A stretch of 64,000 bases of DNA, from positions 310,001 through 374,000 of the forward strand of contig NZ_MVID01000002.1 in NCBI RefSeq assembly GCF_002086815.1, written 5' to 3'. The position numbers and the translations under genes are program-made. Shown piece after piece: positions 28,163 to 36,983 of this stretch. The first letter of the stretch is position 1. Each line of letters begins with the position of its first letter. Under the pieces are notes generated by a model, which was not told the origin of the DNA, searched no databases, and worked only from the letters and a program-made list of their open reading frames with translations. This DNA is from Mycolicibacterium parafortuitum. GTDB lineage: Bacteria; Actinomycetota; Actinomycetes; Mycobacteriales; Mycobacteriaceae.

Positions 28163-30321
28163 CGCGGCAGGCCGAGCAACCGCTCCCCCGCCATCGTCAG
28201 CAGGATCTGCTCGGTGCCGCCGGCGATGGTCAGGCACCGGGTGTTCAGGAAGTCGTGCACCTGTTGGTTCTCGACCGCACCGGCCCCCTCGGACAGGTCC
28301 ATCCGGAACTCCGCCAGCGCCTGTCGGTACCGGACCCCGATCAGCTTGCGGGCGCTGGCCTGCGGACCAGGATCCTGACCTTCGACGGCGCGCTGTGCGA
28401 TGCGCTGGTCCAGCAGTGAGCCGACCTGCGCGGTGACGATCAACTGGCCGAGCTGATCCTGTTGCGCCGCATCGATTCCCGCCTCGGCGACGACACGCAG
28501 CAGTTCTTCCATCGGATTGCCCAGCGCGGTGCCCTGCGCCATCGCGACGCGCTCGTTGGCCAGCGTGGTGCGCGCGAGCCGCCAACCGTCGTTGACCTGT
28601 CCGACCACGAACTCGTCGGGCACGAACACGTCGTCGAAGAACACCTCGTTGAACAGTTCGTCGCCGGTGATCTCCCGCAGCGGCCGGATCACGATGCCCG
28701 GGCTCGTCATGTCGATCAGGAAGTACGTGATGCCCTTGTGTTTGCGCGCATCGGGGTCGGTGCGGGCGAGGCACACACCCCAGTGCGCCTTCTGCGCCGC
28801 AGAGGTCCACACCTTCTGGCCGGTGAGCCTCCAGCCCGAGACTTTCGCACCGCTCGCGGATTCGCCTTCTGCCCGAACGGCTTTCATCCTCAGTGCGGCA
28901 AGGTCCGATCCGGCACCCGGCTCACTGAACAGCTGGCACCAGAGCAGGTCACCGCGCAGCGTGGCAGGCACGAACTGCTCGATGAGCTCGGGGCTGCCGT
29001 GCTCGAGGATCGTCGGCACCGCCCACCAACCGATGACCAGGTCGGGCCGCACCACACCCGCGGCGGCCAGCTCCTGGTCGATCAGCAGCTGCTCGGCCGG
29101 ACCGGCGGCGCGCCCGTAGGGCTTGGGCCAGTGCGGCGCCAGCAGCCCGGTCTCGGCCAGCACCGCTTGCCTCTTGTCCTCCGGCGCCGCGGCGGCTTCG
29201 GCGGCCGCAGAGGCGATCTCGGGCCGCAGATCGGCCACCGAGGCCAGGTCGATGTGCAGGTCCCTGCGCACCCCGCCCTGGGTCAGATCCACCACCCGGC
29301 GCAGCCACCGCGACCGTCCGCCGAGGAACTGCGCGATTCCATAGGCGCGGCGCAGGTACAGATGCGCGTCGTGCTCCCACGTGATGCCGATGCCGCCGAG
29401 CACCTGGATGCAGTCCTTGGCGTTCGCCTTGGCGGCCTCGATACCCACCGATGCGGCAAGCGCCGCCGCGATCGACAGCTGTGCGTCATCGCCGTCGGGG
29501 TCCGATTCCGTTGCGGCGCGGGCGGCGTCGGCCGCCGACACGGACGCCTGCTCGGACCGCAGCAGCATCTCGGCGCACATGTGTTTGATGGCCTGGAAGC
29601 TGCCGATCGGTTTGCCGAACTGCTCCCGCACCTTCGCGTACTCGGTCGCGGTGGTCAGCAGCCACCGCGCCAGGCCCGCGGCCTCGGCGGCCAGCAGCGT
29701 CGCTGTCAGGTCGACGACGCGCTGCGCCGGCACGGCCAGCGCCTCGGCGTTCGCGTTCTCGAGGGTCACCCGGGCCAGCGGGCGGGAGAAGTCGGTGGCC
29801 TTGAGCGCCTCGACGGTCACCCCGTCGGCGGAGGCGTCCACGAGCAGCCAACTCCGCCCCGCGGGCAGCAGCAGCACCCCGGACGCGTCGGCACCCAACA
29901 CATACGGCGCCGATCCGGAGACCCGCCCGTCGGCGTAGGTCAGGTCGGCGTCGAGCGCCACACCCGCGGTGCGCTGACCCGTCGCCAGCGCGTCCAGCAG
30001 TTCGGCATGCGCAGCTCCGAGCACCAGCGTCGCGAGTGCGGTGGTGGCCACTGGACCTGGCACCATCGCGGCGGCGGCCTCGTCGACCATCGCGGCCAGA
30101 TCGGACACCGTGCCGTCGGCGCCACCGAGGTCCTCGGGAAGTGCGACGCCGAAGATCCCTAGTTCGGCCAGGCTGCCGTACGGACCCCGCCACGCGTCGG
30201 CCTGTCCGTGCTCGACATCGCGCGCCGCCTCCACGGATCCGGACGAGGCAGCCCAGCTCCGGACCAGTTCGCGGGCGTCCGACTGATCGTCGGTCACGGT
30301 CGCCGAGGGAGATGCGGGCAC
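28159..30321 (-). CDS. fadE34: Two-domain acyl-CoA dehydrogenase FadE34
   Basis: A 720-residue fusion of two ACAD-fold halves, the normal form of this protein (Rv3573c, about 711). The N-terminal half (about 1-345) is of the partner-subunit type, ending with EHDAHLYLRRAYGIAQFLGG; the C-terminal half carries LFSEPGAGSDLAALRMK, the QKVWTSAAQKAHWG segment and a terminal GERLLGLPR. FadE34 dehydrogenates steroid side-chain CoA thioesters. GTG 30321 follows TAGGAG. A perfect KstR palindrome lies 40 bp upstream, shared with the divergent kstR. Confidence 0.92.
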   Translation of the reverse strand: MPASPSATVTDDQSDARELVRSWAASSGSVEAARDVEHGQADAWRGPYGSLAELGIFGVALPEDLGGADGTVSDLAAMVDEAAAAMVPGPVATTALATLVLGAAHAELLDALATGQRTAGVALDADLTYADGRVSGSAPYVLGADASGVLLLPAGRSWLLVDASADGVTVEALKATDFSRPLARVTLENANAEALAVPAQRVVDLTATLLAAEAAGLARWLLTTATEYAKVREQFGKPIGSFQAIKHMCAEMLLRSEQASVSAADAARAATESDPDGDDAQLSIAAALAASVGIEAAKANAKDCIQVLGGIGITWEHDAHLYLRRAYGIAQFLGGRSRWLRRVVDLTQGGVRRDLHIDLASVADLRPEIASAAAEAAAAPEDKRQAVLAETGLLAPHWPKPYGRAAGPAEQLLIDQELAAAGVVRPDLVIGWWAVPTILEHGSPELIEQFVPATLRGDLLWCQLFSEPGAGSDLAALRMKAVRAEGESASGAKVSGWRLTGQKVWTSAAQKAHWGVCLARTDPDARKHKGITYFLIDMTSPGIVIRPLREITGDELFNEVFFDDVFVPDEFVVGQVNDGWRLARTTLANERVAMAQGTALGNPMEELLRVVAEAGIDAAQQDQLGQLIVTAQVGSLLDQRIAQRAVEGQDPGPQASARKLIGVRYRQALAEFRMDLSEGAGAVENQQVHDFLNTRCLTIAGGTEQILLTMAGERLLGLPR

Positions 30322-30360
30322 TGGGTCTCCTAGCGTTTGGGTAGGAAGACGGCGCTTCCC

Positions 30361-30378
30361 ATTAGAACGTGTTCTAAT
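30361..30378. promoter_or_regulatory. KstR operator between fadE34 and kstR
   Basis: ATTAGAACGTGTTCTAAT is a perfect 18-bp palindrome containing the KstR consensus TnnAACnnGTTnnA. It is 40 bp upstream of fadE34 and 140 bp upstream of the chosen kstR start, allowing repression of the catabolic gene together with autoregulation. Confidence 0.9.
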
Positions 30379-30517
30379 AGTGCCAGCGTCGGACCGTCAA
30401 GTCGACCGGCCTAACAGCTGCACACGTCGCGTGACATGCGGCACGGAGATGAGGGAATCAGGACTGGAATGCGTATCGTTTCCACCGAGAACGCATCACG
30501 AAGGAGCCTCGCGTCGC

Positions 30518-31207
30518 ATGTCTGGTTCGGCTGATATGGCCTCGGGACGAGACGCTGCCAAGCCAGGGTCCGACTCCCGTCCCCGCCAGGTCATGAATGT
30601 CGCGGTGCTCTCCGAGTCCGAACTAGGCTCCGAGGCCCAGCGCGAACGGCGCAAGCGCATCCTCGATGCCACGCTCGCGATCGCGTCCAAAGGCGGCTAC
30701 GAGGCCGTCCAGATGCGCGCGGTCGCCGAACGCGCCGATGTCGCGGTCGGCACGCTCTACCGGTACTTCCCGTCGAAGGTGCACCTGCTGGTCTCGGCGC
30801 TCGGCCGGGAGTTCGAACGCATCGACGCCAAGACCGACCGCGCGTCGCTGGCCGCCGGGAACACGCCCTACGAGCGGCTCAACATCATGGTCAGCAAGCT
30901 GAACCGGGCGATGCAGCGCAACCCGCTGCTGACCGAGGCCATGACCCGCGCATTCGTGTTCGCCGATGCGTCGGCCGCCGGCGAGGTCGACCACGTCGGC
31001 AAGCTGATGGACTCGATGTTCGCCCGCGCGATGAGCGAGGGCGAGCCGACCGAGGACCAGTACCACATCGCGCGGGTGATCTCCGATGTGTGGCTGTCCA
31101 ACCTGCTGGCCTGGCTCACCCGCCGGGCGTCGGCCACCGACGTCGCCAAACGCCTCGACCTGGCGGTGCGACTGCTCATCGGGGACGGCGAACAGCCTAA
31201 GATCTAG
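30518..31207 (+). CDS. kstR: Cholesterol catabolism repressor KstR
   Basis: A 229-residue TetR-family regulator that represses the upper cholesterol regulon and is released by 3-oxo-cholestenoyl-CoA-type ligands. The HTH is MRAVAERADVAVGTLYRYFPSKVHLL, and the body (NRAMQRNPLLTEAMTRAFVFADAS, VISDVWLSNLLAWLTRRASATDV) is nearly the M. tuberculosis sequence. ATG 30518 has AAGGAG 11 nt upstream; ATG 30592 (MNVAVLSES) is closer to the Rv3574 start and is a serious alternative, since the extra residues are low-complexity. Confidence 0.93.
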   Translation: MSGSADMASGRDAAKPGSDSRPRQVMNVAVLSESELGSEAQRERRKRILDATLAIASKGGYEAVQMRAVAERADVAVGTLYRYFPSKVHLLVSALGREFERIDAKTDRASLAAGNTPYERLNIMVSKLNRAMQRNPLLTEAMTRAFVFADASAAGEVDHVGKLMDSMFARAMSEGEPTEDQYHIARVISDVWLSNLLAWLTRRASATDVAKRLDLAVRLLIGDGEQPKI

Positions 31208-31210
31208 GCC

Positions 31211-31957
31211 GTGAGCGCCCTTCCGCCCGAGCTCGAATCCGCGCTCGCCGTGGCGGCGCGCACCGCCCGCCTGCTCGTCGCATCCGACTTCGACGGCACG
31301 CTGGCGCCGATCGTCAACAACCCCGAAGACGCCCGCCCGCTGCCGGGCGCCGCCGAGGCCCTCGTCGACCTGGCAGCCCTACCGTCCACGGAATCCGCGC
31401 TGATCTCCGGGCGCGCCCTCGCGACGCTGCGGGAACTCTCGTCGGCGCCGTCGGCGGTGCATCTGGTCGGCAGCCACGGGGCCGAATTCGAATCCGGGTT
31501 CTCCCGCGACATCGACCGTGACCTGCTGAAGGTCATCACCGATGCGCTGCACGAAATCGCCGCCGACAAGCCGGGCGTCGCCGTCGAGACCAAGCCGGCC
31601 AGCGTCGCGCTGCACGTACGCAACGCGTCACCGTCCGACGGCGAAGCGGCCCTGACAGCCGCATGGGACGCCGCGACGGCGTGGGATGCGCACATCACCA
31701 CCGGCAAAGCCGTTCTCGAGTTCGCCGTGGTGGCGACCGACAAAGGCGAGGCGCTCGACACCCTGCGCGCCGAGTTCGGGGCGACAGCCGTGGTGTTCTT
31801 CGGCGACGACGTCACCGACGAGAAAGCCTTTGTCCGGCTTGGTGATTCGGATGTGGGAGTGAAGGTGGGGCCGGGCGAGACCGCGGCCCGCTACCGCGTC
31901 GAGTCCCCGGCCGACGTCGCGACCGCGGTGCGCTTCCTCGCCGACGCGCGCGGCTAA
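31211..31957 (+). CDS. otsB: Trehalose-6-phosphate phosphatase
   Basis: A 248-residue HAD phosphatase. Motif I is ASDFDGTLAPI with the nucleophile Asp, SGRALATL is typical of trehalose-phosphatases, and motif IV is FFGDDVTDEKAF. It would release trehalose from trehalose-6-phosphate. It has only the catalytic core; M. tuberculosis OtsB2 is longer, with an extra N-terminal region. The GTG start is 3 nt after kstR, so the two may share a transcript, although no metabolic link is evident. Confidence 0.87.
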   Translation: MSALPPELESALAVAARTARLLVASDFDGTLAPIVNNPEDARPLPGAAEALVDLAALPSTESALISGRALATLRELSSAPSAVHLVGSHGAEFESGFSRDIDRDLLKVITDALHEIAADKPGVAVETKPASVALHVRNASPSDGEAALTAAWDAATAWDAHITTGKAVLEFAVVATDKGEALDTLRAEFGATAVVFFGDDVTDEKAFVRLGDSDVGVKVGPGETAARYRVESPADVATAVRFLADARG

Positions 31958-33051
31958 CCCGGCGGCCCCGAGGTCCGGCCGCGCACCACCTCGGTATCGA
32001 GGATCTCGATGACCGGAAGACCGTCGCGGGGCGGGTTGTGCAGCAGTTCACCTGCGCGACGGCCTTTTTCGACGCCCGGCTGGACGACGGTGGTCAGCCC
32101 GCGCTGCCGCGCCTCGGGCACCCCGTCGAATCCGGTGACGGTGATCTGCCCGGGCACGTAGATGCCGCGGGCTCGCAGATGATCCATCGCCGACAACGCC
32201 AAGACGTCGGCGGTGCACATCAGCGCGGTGATCCTCGGGTTGTGCTCGAGCGCCACCTCCGCTGCCGCGCCGCCGGAGGTGGGCAGATGGTGGTAACTCT
32301 CCACCACGGTCAACGTTGCCGGGTCGAGGCCCGCGGCCTCCATCGCGTCGGACACACCGCGGATACGCTCGCTCTGCACATGAAAATGCGGGGTCCGCAC
32401 CCGGTCGGGGTCGGCCAGCGCGGGGCGCGGGCCGTGGGGCCAGTCGCGGCCCAACCGCATCGTCAGCAGCCCGATCTCGCGGTGGCCGAGTTCGATGACG
32501 TGCTCGGCCAGCCGGCGCATCGCGGCGCGGTCGTCGATGCCGACCCGGGAGGCACCCTGCACGTCCATCGGCTGATCGACGACCACGACCGGAAGGTGAC
32601 GTTCCAGAACGGCCGGAAGATACGGGTCGTCGTCGGAGGCCGAGTACACGACGAATCCGTCGACTCCCGCGGCGAGCACCGCGGCCGAGCCCTCGGCGAC
32701 GCTGCGGTTCGGCCCGACCGACACCAGCAGCAGGCCCTGCCCGGCCGCCTCACACGACTCGGCAAGCCCGGCAACGAAATCCAGGGCGGCGGGGTCGCTG
32801 AACGAGTAGTTCAGCGGTTCGGTGAGCACCAGCCCGACCGCACCGGCCTTGCGCGTGCGCAGCGAGCGCGCAACCGGATCCGGACCGGGGTACCCGAGCC
32901 GCTTGGCGGTCGAGAGCACCCGTTCGCGCAGTTCCGCCGACAGCTGGTCGGGCCGGTTGTAGGCGTTGGAGACGGTGGTGCGGGAAACCTTGAGCTCCGC
33001 GGCAAGGGAGGCCAGGGTCGCACGCCGTCGTGGCGTCGGACTCCTGGGCAT
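31954..33051 (-). CDS. LacI-family transcriptional regulator
   Basis: A 365-residue LacI/GalR regulator: HTH TLASLAAELKVSRTTVSNAYNRPDQLS at the N-terminus and a sugar-binding-protein-like effector domain ending with GVPEARQRGLTTVVQPGVEKGRRA. It matches Rv3575c in position. ATG 33051 is the only in-frame ATG close to the HTH. Its stop shares 4 nt with the otsB stop on the other strand. Target genes are not evident; a sugar ligand is likely by family. Confidence 0.87.
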   Translation of the reverse strand: MPRSPTPRRRATLASLAAELKVSRTTVSNAYNRPDQLSAELRERVLSTAKRLGYPGPDPVARSLRTRKAGAVGLVLTEPLNYSFSDPAALDFVAGLAESCEAAGQGLLLVSVGPNRSVAEGSAAVLAAGVDGFVVYSASDDDPYLPAVLERHLPVVVVDQPMDVQGASRVGIDDRAAMRRLAEHVIELGHREIGLLTMRLGRDWPHGPRPALADPDRVRTPHFHVQSERIRGVSDAMEAAGLDPATLTVVESYHHLPTSGGAAAEVALEHNPRITALMCTADVLALSAMDHLRARGIYVPGQITVTGFDGVPEARQRGLTTVVQPGVEKGRRAGELLHNPPRDGLPVIEILDTEVVRGRTSGPPG

Positions 33052-33062
33052 GCTCCCCGAGG

Positions 33063-33962
33063 TTAGTGCATGGGTTCCGTGCCGGCCGCCCGCGCCGCGG
33101 GCGTGGCGCCCCGGCTGCGCCGTGGGCGTGGCGCCCGGATGCCGACCCAGACCGCCAGCCACACCGCGCACGCGATCGAGACGATCACGAAGCTCGGCGG
33201 CAAATTGAACATCGCCGACAGCGTCAGCCCGGCCCAGACCGACACGAGGCCGATGCCCGCGGAGAACGCCATCGCCAGCACCGGGCGCGCGGTGACCATC
33301 AGTGCCGTCGCCGCAGGAGTCACCACCAGAGCGAACAGCAGCAGCGTCCCCACGGCTTGCACCGCCATGGTCACGGTCAGCCCGAGCAGCACCATGAACG
33401 CGATGGACAGACCGCGGACCGGAACACCTTTGGCCTCAGCGACTTTGCTGTTGACCGAGGTGAACAGCAAGGGCCTGAACATGAACGCGATGGACAGCGC
33501 GGTGACCAGCAGCAGCACGAAGAACGACAACAGCTGTTGCGAGCTGATCGCCAGCAGGTTGCCGAACAGCACGTTGGTCAGCGTCGAGGAGTTCTTGGTC
33601 GCCAGCGAGTTGAAGAACAGTCCCAATCCGGTCGCGAACGCGAGCACCGTGCCGGTGGCGACCTCGCGATCCGCGGCCCGCTTACCCAGCGCGCCAATGA
33701 CGAGCGCTCCCCCGATACAGAACACGCCGAGACCGACCGCGACCGGCACCCCGACGAGCACCGCGCCGGTGGCCCCCGGCAGCCCGATGTGGGCCAGCGC
33801 GTGCGTCGCGAACGCGGTCTGGCGCACCACGATGAAGTACCCCATCAGGCCTGCGGCCAGCGCGACGATCGTTCCGCCCAGCCAGGCGTTGCGCATGAAC
33901 GACGACCCCAGGATGTGCAGCCAGTTGTCCTGGTAGCCCAGCGCGAGCAGCGTCTCGGTCAT
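33063..33962 (-). CDS. znuB: Zinc/manganese ABC transporter permease
   Basis: A 299-residue ABC-3 family permease with 8-9 hydrophobic segments. Family landmarks are FVVRQTAFATHALAHIGLPGA-like first loop, NVLFGNLLAIS and EAKGVPVRGLSIAFMVLL. The ATG overlaps the ATPase stop by 4 nt. It ends in a basic tail (APRPRRSRGA). Zinc is preferred over manganese because of the His-rich binding protein and Zur-like site of the operon. Confidence 0.87.
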   Translation of the reverse strand: MTETLLALGYQDNWLHILGSSFMRNAWLGGTIVALAAGLMGYFIVVRQTAFATHALAHIGLPGATGAVLVGVPVAVGLGVFCIGGALVIGALGKRAADREVATGTVLAFATGLGLFFNSLATKNSSTLTNVLFGNLLAISSQQLLSFFVLLLVTALSIAFMFRPLLFTSVNSKVAEAKGVPVRGLSIAFMVLLGLTVTMAVQAVGTLLLFALVVTPAATALMVTARPVLAMAFSAGIGLVSVWAGLTLSAMFNLPPSFVIVSIACAVWLAVWVGIRAPRPRRSRGATPAARAAGTEPMH

Positions 33963-34738
33963 CCCTGGCTCTTCATGTACAGCTCGCCCTGCAGGGTGTA
34001 GGCCACCTGGATGGTGGTGCCGTACATGTGTGTCAGCAGCTCCGAGTCGACGACCTTGTCCAGCGGGGCATGGTGGGCGTGCCCATCGAGCAGATAGATC
34101 GCGCTGTCCAGGACACCGAGCAGCGGATTGAGGTCGTGGGCGACCACGAGCACGGTGACCCCGAGTTCCTTCTTGAGCCGGGCCAGCACGCCGACGATCT
34201 CGTGCTGGCTGCGCACGTCCAGGGAGGCCAACGGCTCGTCGAGGATCAGCAGCCGCGGCCTGGCCACCAGCGCGGCAGCCAGCGCGATGCGCTGCCGCTG
34301 CCCGCCCGACAGGTCCGACAGGCGGCGGTCGGCGACTGCCAGCGCATCCACCCACCCCAGGGCTTCCTCGACGCGACGCCGCTCCGCGGCGCTGGTGCGC
34401 CCGAAGCCCCAGCGGTGTCCGGTCAGGCCCAGCAGCACCGCGTCGCGCGCCCGGATCGCCTCATTGGCGTCGGCGTCGTAGTGCTGTGGCACGTAGCCGA
34501 TTTCGTCGTTGGCCGCGCCCGGAACGCGACCGAAGACCCGCACCGTGCCCGACGCAGGCGGCACCAGCCCCAGGATCACGTGCAGCAGGGTGGTCTTACC
34601 GGAACCGTTGGGGCCGATGACCGCGACGAAACGGCCCGGGTCGACGCTGAACGTCGACTCCGACCAGACGAGTCGGCCGCCGCGTTCGGCGCTGACGTCC
34701 TCGAAGGTCAGTGCCGCGACGGACTCAGGCGCCGACAC
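33959..34738 (-). CDS. znuC: Zinc ABC transporter ATPase
   Basis: A 259-residue ABC ATPase. Walker A is GPNGSGKTT, the signature is LSGGQRQRIALA, Walker B is LLILDEPLASLD, and the switch His is VVAHDLNP. The IGYVPQHYDADANEAI segment is normal for metal-chelate importers. The GTG start lies 14 nt inside the 3' end of znuA. Confidence 0.9.
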   Translation of the reverse strand: MSAPESVAALTFEDVSAERGGRLVWSESTFSVDPGRFVAVIGPNGSGKTTLLHVILGLVPPASGTVRVFGRVPGAANDEIGYVPQHYDADANEAIRARDAVLLGLTGHRWGFGRTSAAERRRVEEALGWVDALAVADRRLSDLSGGQRQRIALAAALVARPRLLILDEPLASLDVRSQHEIVGVLARLKKELGVTVLVVAHDLNPLLGVLDSAIYLLDGHAHHAPLDKVVDSELLTHMYGTTIQVAYTLQGELYMKSQG

Positions 34739-35720
34739 CGAGCGCCCTGGCCAAGGAATCCAGTTGTCCCACCTGCCAATCCTGGAACGACTCGGCCCCC
34801 GGCGGCAACGTTTCGGTGACCTCGACGACCGGGATGCCGGCCTGTTCGGCCGCCGCGCGGATCTGCTCGGGGACCGAACCCTCGGTCTGGACGTTGTAGA
34901 TCAGCACGTCGACACCGCGGTCCGCCAGCAGGGTCAGGAACGCGTCGAGGTCGGCAGGCGACGGCTCGCCCTCGTTGTTCGAAGCGACCTGATAGCCCTG
35001 CGGGGTCCTGTTGACCAGCCCCAGCGCGGCGGCCATGTCGTCGAAGACACCCTCGACGGCGGCGTAGCGCTTGCCCGCCGCGCCTGTTCTGATCGCCGCG
35101 ACAGCGTCGTCGTAACGCTGCATGGAGGCGGCGAACTCGGCGCGCCGTTCGGTGAAATAGCCTGCCGAGTCGGCGGAGAGCTCGGACAACTTCGCGGTGA
35201 CCGCATCGGCGACCGCGGTCACCACGTCCGGGCGGTACCAGACGTGCGGGTTGACCGAATGGTCATGATCGTCATGGGCAGGGTCGTCATGGTCGTGATC
35301 GTCATGGTCGTCGGCGTGACCGCCGGCCAGGTCCACGGCGTTGACGACCGCGGCGTCCGGCGCGGAGGTCTCGGCCAGTTTGGTCGCCCACTCGTCGTAA
35401 TGGCCGCCGTTCACCACGACCAGCTGCGCGCCCTCGAAGGCGACGGCGTCCGACGGTGCGGGCTCGAAATCGTGCGGATCGACCGACGACCCGGCCAGCA
35501 CGGTGGTGACCTCGGTGCACGCGCCGCCCAGCTGCGACACGATGTCCCCCCACTGGTCGACGCTGACGACGACGTCGAGCGGCGAGACGGGGCAGTCGCC
35601 CTGCGCGGGCGTCCGATCGCCGGCGCCGGAGTTCTCCGTACCCCCGCAGGCCGCAGCCATCAGCGACAACGATGCGGCGATTCCGACGAACGTACGGGAT
35701 TTGCGGGTCGATCCGATCAC
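34725..35720 (-). CDS. znuA: Zinc-binding lipoprotein of ABC importer
   Basis: A 331-residue cluster A-I metal-binding protein. The lipobox is MAAAC (Cys about residue 25). Metal ligands fit VDPHDFEP, the NPHVWYRPD motif and an Asp/Glu near the C-terminus. Between them is a mobile His/Asp-rich loop (ADDHDDHDHDDPAHDDHDHS), the mark of zinc-type proteins. The GTG start has no SD; a TTATCG hexamer 6-8 nt upstream suggests leaderless transcription. A Zur-like palindrome lies 6 bp upstream. Confidence 0.9.
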   Translation of the reverse strand: MIGSTRKSRTFVGIAASLSLMAAACGGTENSGAGDRTPAQGDCPVSPLDVVVSVDQWGDIVSQLGGACTEVTTVLAGSSVDPHDFEPAPSDAVAFEGAQLVVVNGGHYDEWATKLAETSAPDAAVVNAVDLAGGHADDHDDHDHDDPAHDDHDHSVNPHVWYRPDVVTAVADAVTAKLSELSADSAGYFTERRAEFAASMQRYDDAVAAIRTGAAGKRYAAVEGVFDDMAAALGLVNRTPQGYQVASNNEGEPSPADLDAFLTLLADRGVDVLIYNVQTEGSVPEQIRAAAEQAGIPVVEVTETLPPGAESFQDWQVGQLDSLARALGVGA

Positions 35721-35725
35721 CGCGC

Positions 35726-35744
35726 AACGATAACCGTTTTCATT
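35726..35744. promoter_or_regulatory. Zur-like operator upstream of znuA
   Basis: AACGATAACCGTTTTCATT holds an imperfect inverted repeat, ACGATAAC and GTTTTCAT around one base, matching at 6 of 8 arm positions and resembling mycobacterial Zur sites (TGAAAA-type half-sites). It covers the likely -10 region of znuA. A further half-site-like TTGAAAACG occurs at about 35784-35792. Confidence 0.55.
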
Positions 35745-35863
35745 ACCATGTGCACATCGGGGAGTTCAGTGTCACTGCATTTATTGAAAACGACTGCCAT
35801 CACAATCAGCGGTTTCGCGCAGCCCAGAGTCCATTAGGGTGAAGTCCCGGGGGGAAGGGTCGC

Positions 35864-36979
35864 GTGACGAGTTCCAAGGCTTCGAGTGGGCGCGAGAAGC
35901 GCCGGGTGGTTCAGCGGTGGTGGAACCAGCCCGACCAGTTCGATTGGCTCAGCGGTTACCTGCACGCGCGCGGACTCGCCCCCGCGACCCGAAGACTCGT
36001 CGCCGTCATCTCCGCGGCCCTGGTGCTGATGGCATTCGGGGTGCTGGGTTCACGCGGGCACCCCACCGTCCTGACCTATGTCGTCAGCGCCGCCGCGCTG
36101 GTGGTCGGCATCGGCTATGCGACGCTGTGGCTGCGACGCTGGCCCACCAGGCGGCAGTCACTGCTGATGGGCGTCATCGGTGCGACGTTGATCGCAATCG
36201 GATCGGCGATGCAGACCGAACCGGTGATCGCGTTGATGGGCTGCACCGGCCTGGCCGTGACCGGCGGCTACCTCGCGTTCTTCCACAACACCCGCGCGGT
36301 GATGTTCAACCTCGCCGTCGCCGCCGTCGTCGGCACCTACTGCACGCTGCGACTCTTCGAGATGCACCAGGACGAGGTCAGCGCGATCGCCGGTTTCTGG
36401 CTGGTCGTCGAGCTGAACTTCGCGGTTCCGCTGGCGATCCAGACGGTGGTGCGGACCATGGGTGCCGACGTCGTGCGCTCCGACCACGACGCGCTGACCG
36501 GCCTGCTGAACCGGCGCGCGTTCTACGAGCGGGCACGCTCGATACTGAGGGAGCCCCGCACCGGCGAGGATCTGGTCGTCGTGATGGTCGATCTCGACCA
36601 CTTCAAGCACCTCAACGACACCTACGGCCACCTCGCCGGAGACCAGGCGCTCACCGCCGTCGGGTGGGCGCTGCGCAAAGCGAGTCCGGGATCGGCGATC
36701 ATCGGGCGCACGGGCGGTGAGGAATTCCTCGTCATCGACGTCCTGCCTGCCGAGGAGGCCGTCGAACTTCCCGCCGCGCTGTGCCGGGCCATCGATGCCC
36801 TGCCTCATCCGGTCACCGCCAGCGCGGGGGCGGCGATCGTGGAGTCCCACCCGATCCCCGACGCCGCCGCGGCGATCGAGACCCTGATCGGAGCCGCGGA
36901 TTCCGCGATGTATCAGGCCAAACGGGCAGGCGGAAACCGGGCACTGGCCCAGCGCGCCGCCGAGTTGTTCCGCAGCTGA
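35864..36979 (+). CDS. Membrane-bound GGDEF diguanylate cyclase
   Basis: A 371-residue protein with about six N-terminal membrane segments (residues 40-210) and a C-terminal GGDEF domain. The active-site motif is GGEEF at residues 284-288; substrate-side motifs DALTGLLNRRAF and VDLDHFKHLNDTYGH are intact, so c-di-GMP synthesis is expected. No RxxD inhibitory site is seen just before GGEEF. No EAL domain. GTG 35864 follows GGGGGAAGGG. It is divergent from znuA with 143 bp between. Confidence 0.87.
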   Translation: MTSSKASSGREKRRVVQRWWNQPDQFDWLSGYLHARGLAPATRRLVAVISAALVLMAFGVLGSRGHPTVLTYVVSAAALVVGIGYATLWLRRWPTRRQSLLMGVIGATLIAIGSAMQTEPVIALMGCTGLAVTGGYLAFFHNTRAVMFNLAVAAVVGTYCTLRLFEMHQDEVSAIAGFWLVVELNFAVPLAIQTVVRTMGADVVRSDHDALTGLLNRRAFYERARSILREPRTGEDLVVVMVDLDHFKHLNDTYGHLAGDQALTAVGWALRKASPGSAIIGRTGGEEFLVIDVLPAEEAVELPAALCRAIDALPHPVTASAGAAIVESHPIPDAAAAIETLIGAADSAMYQAKRAGGNRALAQRAAELFRS

Positions 36980-36983
36980 CCCG

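Noticed and set aside
28159-30321. fadE34 as an accidental fusion of two genes
   Set aside because: The double-length form is the normal state of FadE34 in mycobacteria.
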